Source of the DNA: an uncultured Candidatus Melainabacteria bacterium | Lineage (GTDB): Bacteria > Cyanobacteriota > Vampirovibrionia > Gastranaerophilales > Gastranaerophilaceae | Direction: 5' to 3' | Length of the DNA stretch: 64,000 nucleotides | NCBI GenBank assembly: GCA_934757155.1 | Contig: CAKVLI010000006.1 | Span: 1-64,000, forward strand | Shown: positions 60,494 through 64,000 of the stretch, in pieces | Layout of the letters: each line of letters opens with the position of its first letter | How positions within the stretch are numbered: position 1 is the first letter of the stretch | Notes under the pieces: model-generated | Database searches by the model: none | What the model was told of the DNA's origin: nothing | What the model saw: the letters and a program-made list of their open reading frames with translations, nothing else | Translations under genes and position numbers: made by a program

Positions 60494-61954
60494 CTATTCC
60501 TGTATCTTTTTAATCAATGCTTGCGGATTTATTATCCTTCCGACATACTGTCCGGTATCATTGTTTTTACATTCATCAGAAGTTTCTAACGCGTACTCCC
60601 AAAACTTTTCAGGAGTTATATCAGGAGCTGCTTGTTTTGCCAAAACATACATTCCGGCAAGCCAAGGTGTTGACCAACTCATACCACCGTCATTGCCTTC
60701 ATATCGATATGACGTTCCGTCGGTAAAATCGGCAACAGTTCTGTGGTCCATTGGTACCAATAGAAATTTGTCATTATATTCTTTATCCATTGGGGTTTCT
60801 TCTGCAGCTTGTTTCCAAAATGCACCTGCCTCATAGTTATCAGAATTGTCTAAATCACCTTTTGGATTTCTGTTAGCTCCACAGGTATCCATATTATAAT
60901 CTCTATCAAGTGCCGTCGATACAATAAAAACACCTTGGTCTTTTGCTCTTTGAAGAGCTTTTTGTAATTCTTCATAACCGGGAGCAAGTTCATCAAATCC
61001 CCAACTTATCGAAATAACAGAAACTCGTTCTTCTTCAGGCAATTTCTCATTCTCGTCTAAAATTTTATTTATAGCCTCGACATAGGGTTTGTTAGAAGAA
61101 CATGCTCCCATTCTATCAATATTACTAAGTTGCATTTGCAGATATTCCATATAGTGTGGAGAATCTTTATACGTTTTCATTTCTTGTTGTATCTTTACTC
61201 TGTATTCTTTTATATCTTCAGGCTTTTTAGTCAAATTAACCGCTGAATAGTAAACAACACCTGCATCTGGTGCGACACCAACATTTTTACCGACAGCAAT
61301 TGAGGTTACTGCTGCACCGTGCATAGATGCATGAAGCCAACCCATTTTTTCAGAATTAATATCGTGAACCTGTCCAATGATATTATCTGCATATTCTTGG
61401 TGCATACCCAATGGTTGGTCAATAATTGCCATATTTACACCTTTACCGGTTAAACCCTGTTCATGTAATTGACGAATTCCCAATCCCGGATTTTTAGCAG
61501 CCTCCATATAAGGTTCAATAATTGCTTTTTGCTCCGGTGTCATTACGGTTGTTTTATCAATTGTTAAATTCAGTAACTGTTCTTCTGATAAATCTAACTG
61601 CGTAATGTCACAACCTCTGACATCATAGCAACACCCATTGCGCAATTCTAATTCGTCAAGAGATTTTATTACTCTCTGTTCCGGCTGCCAGTTGCTATAT
61701 TGAAAATAACCATTTTCATCCGTTGGATTAGCAATTTTCTCTTGTCCAAAACGATTTATTAAGTATTGTTTTACTTTATTAAAAGCTTTACCAACATATC
61801 CCTGTTTACGAATTTCATTATCACTTATTGTTTCACTGTTGTTGGTATCAAATTTTGTAAATATACTAACATCATCTGACTTTTTAAGTTGTTTTAATTT
61901 GATTGGTTTAACATTAGTCGATTCTACGTTTGATAATTTAGATATGTCTTTCAT
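60494..61954 (-). CDS. Subtilisin-like (S8) protease with N-terminal EF-hand
   Basis: 486 aa from ATG 61954 (AAAGGG upstream). Catalytic triad by sequence: Asp179 (AIIDQPLG), His212 (SMHGAAVTSIAVG) and Ser426 (GGMSWSTPWLAGM, in place of GTSMATP). An EF-hand loop, DTNNSETISDNE, lies near residues 34-45, as in calcium-binding bacterial proteins. No signal peptide or pro-domain cleavage site is obvious; residues 1-150 may act as pro-region. It lies between the PFL subunits and pflA on the opposite strand, with no visible functional link. Confidence 0.8.
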   Translation of the reverse strand: MKDISKLSNVESTNVKPIKLKQLKKSDDVSIFTKFDTNNSETISDNEIRKQGYVGKAFNKVKQYLINRFGQEKIANPTDENGYFQYSNWQPEQRVIKSLDELELRNGCCYDVRGCDITQLDLSEEQLLNLTIDKTTVMTPEQKAIIEPYMEAAKNPGLGIRQLHEQGLTGKGVNMAIIDQPLGMHQEYADNIIGQVHDINSEKMGWLHASMHGAAVTSIAVGKNVGVAPDAGVVYYSAVNLTKKPEDIKEYRVKIQQEMKTYKDSPHYMEYLQMQLSNIDRMGACSSNKPYVEAINKILDENEKLPEEERVSVISISWGFDELAPGYEELQKALQRAKDQGVFIVSTALDRDYNMDTCGANRNPKGDLDNSDNYEAGAFWKQAAEETPMDKEYNDKFLLVPMDHRTVADFTDGTSYRYEGNDGGMSWSTPWLAGMYVLAKQAAPDITPEKFWEYALETSDECKNNDTGQYVGRIINPQALIKKIQE

Positions 61955-62071
61955 ATTGAACCCTTTATCAAAATACAAATTATGTTATACGATGTATAAC
62001 GGCATTTTGTTGTAAAACTTTAATCTTTCACCCAATTTTGTAACAAAATTTCACAATAACATACATAGAAA

Positions 62072-62102
62072 GGTGGGAACCGTTCCACTATTCCCACCCT
62101 AC
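62072..62102 (-). repeat. Palindromic repeat, family 1, inverted copy
   Basis: GGTGGGAA (62072-62079) / TTCCCACC (62091-62098) followed by CTAC, the reverse complement of the GTAGGGTGGGAA lead. Three copies cluster here within 140 nt, filling most of the 61955-62249 gap upstream of pflA. Confidence 0.8.
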
Positions 62103-62121
62103 ATTATTCTGTTCTGAAATC

Positions 62122-62152
62122 GTAGGGTGAAAAAACGTAGTGGTTTCCCACC
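62122..62152 (+). repeat. Palindromic repeat, family 1, imperfect copy
   Basis: GTAGGGTGAAAAAACGTAG then TGGTTTCCCACC; the left arm has lost two G residues, so the stem is weakened. Confidence 0.7.
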
Positions 62153-62176
62153 CTAAGGACGCTTGAATACTATACC

Positions 62177-62207
62177 GTAGGGTGGGAAAAACGTAGTGAT
62201 TCCCACC
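62177..62207 (+). repeat. Palindromic repeat, family 1
   Basis: GTAGGGTGGGAAAAACGTAG with right arm TTCCCACC (62200-62207). It differs from 24997-25027 by a few loop bases. Confidence 0.8.
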
Positions 62208-62249
62208 CCGCATTTTTTGTATTAAAATATTTAAAAAGAGGTATTTACT

Positions 62250-62990
62250 ATGACTGTTTACGGAAATATACATTCAGTGGAAAGCTGCGGTACGGTTGAC
62301 GGACCGGGGATTAGATTTGTCGTATTTACACAAGGCTGTCCTTTGAGATGCCAATATTGCCACAACCCTGACACTTGGGAATTTAAAGACAATCAAAAAA
62401 TGTCTGTAGAAGAAATCCTTGAGCAATACGAAGGTGTAAAAGAATTTTGCAAGGGCGGAATCACTGTCACGGGCGGTGAACCTATGGCGCAAATGGAATT
62501 TGTTACAGAGCTTTTCAAACAAGCAAGAGCAAAAGATATTCACACCGCACTTGATACCTCCGGAATCTTTTTTAACAGAGAAAACACAGAAAAAATTGAT
62601 GAATTGTTGAAATACACAAGCCTTGTACTTCTTGATATCAAGCACATTGACGATGAGGAGCACAAAAAACTTACCAAACACTCAAACAAAAATATTTTAG
62701 ATTTTGCCAGATACTTATCCGAAACTAAAAAACCTATGTGGGTAAGACACGTTGTTGTTCCGGGAATAACTTTTAAAGAAGAATACTTAACAAGATTGGG
62801 CGAATTTTTGGGAACATTAAACAATATCGTTGCACTGGATGTACTTCCATATCACGATATGGCAATCCCTAAATACGAAAATCTGGGAATAGAATACCCG
62901 CTGAAAGGTGTTCCGCCATTGAGTCACGAACAAGCACTTGAGGCAAGAAATATTATATTAAAGGCTTTGAAAGCTACAAAAAACAAATAA
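62250..62990 (+). CDS. pflA: Pyruvate formate-lyase activating enzyme
   Basis: 246 aa. Radical-SAM CxxxCxxC at Cys30, Cys34 and Cys37 (FTQGCPLRCQYCHNPDTW), with GGITVTGGEP for SAM binding and the family ends VVVPGITF and LDVLPYHDMAIPKYENLGIEYPL. It should abstract hydrogen from Gly53 of the small PFL subunit. Ribosome site AAAGAGG. It is 1.8 kb downstream of that subunit, separated by the subtilase gene. Confidence 0.97.
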   Translation: MTVYGNIHSVESCGTVDGPGIRFVVFTQGCPLRCQYCHNPDTWEFKDNQKMSVEEILEQYEGVKEFCKGGITVTGGEPMAQMEFVTELFKQARAKDIHTALDTSGIFFNRENTEKIDELLKYTSLVLLDIKHIDDEEHKKLTKHSNKNILDFARYLSETKKPMWVRHVVVPGITFKEEYLTRLGEFLGTLNNIVALDVLPYHDMAIPKYENLGIEYPLKGVPPLSHEQALEARNIILKALKATKNK

Positions 62991-63016
62991 AAAAACGGCT
63001 CAATGAGCCGTTTTTT
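62991..63016 (+). terminator. Terminator after pflA
   Basis: AAAAACGGCTC / GAGCCGTTTTTT with a 3-4-nt loop; a strong bidirectional hairpin shared with the converging gene at 63028. Confidence 0.9.
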
Positions 63017-63027
63017 CTACTTCCTAA

Positions 63028-63588
63028 CTAAAAATCTTCATCCCATTGACTCATTAATTTTCTTACATAGATTTCTTCAGAACCATCCATTAAAGATTTT
63101 TCTAACTTTTGCATCTCATCCAAGTACGCTTTCCCACCGGGGATGTACTCTTCACCTTCATCCATTCTTTTTACCAATTCCAAATTCAAAGCGTCAGATT
63201 CTTTCTCATTAAAGCCTAATTTTTCTGAAATTCTTTTAGTCAAAACACCGATAAATTCGCACTCTTCGTTAAAACCTTTGTCATCATAGGTAAATTTAAC
63301 TTCGTTTAAAGATTTAACTCCATTTTCCGCAAGAAAAGCTTTAAATTCTTGTGCGAGCTTCCTCCCCTTTTCTTTTGGCAAGCTCAATGTCTCACCCAAT
63401 GTTTGCAAGAAAACCTTATCCTGTTTACAGAGAACTTGTCCTGCACCTCTAAAGTTCACTAACGCACGACCATAATTATCAGGAATTGTCATTTCCGGAT
63501 TAGCGTTTGTATCAATTGGCGAAGGTTGCGCTTTTACAGCACTCGATTGAACACAAAACATAGGTTGGGAGATTTTTGAAATTTGCAT
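63028..63588 (-). CDS. Tagged protein of unknown function (186 aa)
   Basis: 186 aa from ATG 63588 (GAAAGG upstream; an earlier in-frame ATG at 63630 would lie in the upstream terminator). It starts QISKISQPMFCVQSSAVKAQ, a looser form of the shared leader. The rest is helical and acidic (LEKSLMDGSEEIYV near the end). No family or membrane segment is recognised. Confidence 0.55.
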   Translation of the reverse strand: MQISKISQPMFCVQSSAVKAQPSPIDTNANPEMTIPDNYGRALVNFRGAGQVLCKQDKVFLQTLGETLSLPKEKGRKLAQEFKAFLAENGVKSLNEVKFTYDDKGFNEECEFIGVLTKRISEKLGFNEKESDALNLELVKRMDEGEEYIPGGKAYLDEMQKLEKSLMDGSEEIYVRKLMSQWDEDF

Positions 63589-63602
63589 TTTAAGCCTTTC
63601 TA

Positions 63603-63636
63603 AATAAAAAATGAGGTTCCACAAAGACATGAAACC
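63603..63636 (-). terminator. Terminator of ahcY
   Basis: On the minus strand GGTTTC (63636-63631) pairs with GGAACC (63620-63615) with one G-U, followed by ATTTTTTATTTA. It ends the ahcY transcript. Confidence 0.6.
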
Positions 63637-63663
63637 CCGTAAAAATATTTTTTGCTAATCGGA

Positions 63664-64000
<337 letters not shown>

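Overview
The window looks like chromosome from a low-GC, diderm, flagellated, fermentative bacterium, most likely a non-photosynthetic cyanobacterial relative of the Gastranaerophilales/Vampirovibrionia (Melainabacteria) type. That placement is an inference. It rests on P- and L-ring flagellar genes (diderm envelope), a PFL fermentation module, type IV pilus genes, and several large lineage-type proteins that share an N-terminal KINP/QPI ... F-K leader. No 16S rRNA gene is present to confirm it.

Layout. 1-300: end of a plus-strand gene and terminators. 302-5650: a minus-strand phage head module (portal, scaffold-like, major capsid, small head proteins, lysozyme, adaptor) with no tail, integrase or recognisable large terminase. 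5776-11122: a 949-aa tagged protein, a phage-type GNAT, a secreted M48 protease and two small genes with phage-like ribosome binding sites. 11215-12420: an LprI-like gene bracketed by two-part direct repeats. 12478-16304: MDR dehydrogenase, HEAT-repeat protein, histidine kinase. 16397-19039: MotB/OmpA-like protein, fliL, fliM, fliN. 19154-22568: yidC, queA, serS. 22648-24635: a decayed ORF, a membrane-anchored nuclease-like protein, an Orn/Lys/Arg decarboxylase. 24657-25157: repeat-rich intergenic nest. 25158-27738: glgA operon. 27861: tRNA-Gly. 27982-30315: pilO and a pilM-pilN fusion. 30381-34824: nadA, rlmB, a primary-type sigma factor, a TPR protein. 34861-36445: tandemly duplicated CheR-like methyltransferases. 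36442-43380: membrane protein, CpaE-like ATPase, a hybrid-cluster-protein homologue without its metal ligands, HD nuclease, M49-like peptidase, small tagged protein. 43482-52116: a rod/ring/hook-junction flagellar operon. 52356-57227: uvrA, a small hydrophobic-peptide locus resembling a type I toxin, and a C-terminally short uvrC. 57290-62990: SprA-like metalloprotease, a pyruvate formate-lyase split into two genes, a subtilase, and pflA. 63028-64000: a tagged protein and the 3' part of ahcY.

How they work together. The flagellar genes supply the C-ring/stator side (16.4-19.0 kb) and the rod, rings and hook-filament junction (43.5-52.1 kb). The PFL genes make acetyl-CoA and formate from pyruvate without oxygen. 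The catalytic body (Cys413-Cys414) and the glycyl-radical domain (Gly53) are separate polypeptides, both ending in cysteine-rich tails, with the radical-SAM activase 1.8 kb downstream.

The strongest candidates for undescribed biology are the split PFL with matched Cys-rich tails, the N-terminal tag shared by unrelated proteins, the structured toxin-like RNA at 55242-55495, the ligand-less hybrid-cluster homologue, the repeat-bracketed LprI-like gene, and a recurrent leaderless promoter layout (-10 box 6-7 nt before ATG). Family assignments come from reading motifs by eye; no search was run.
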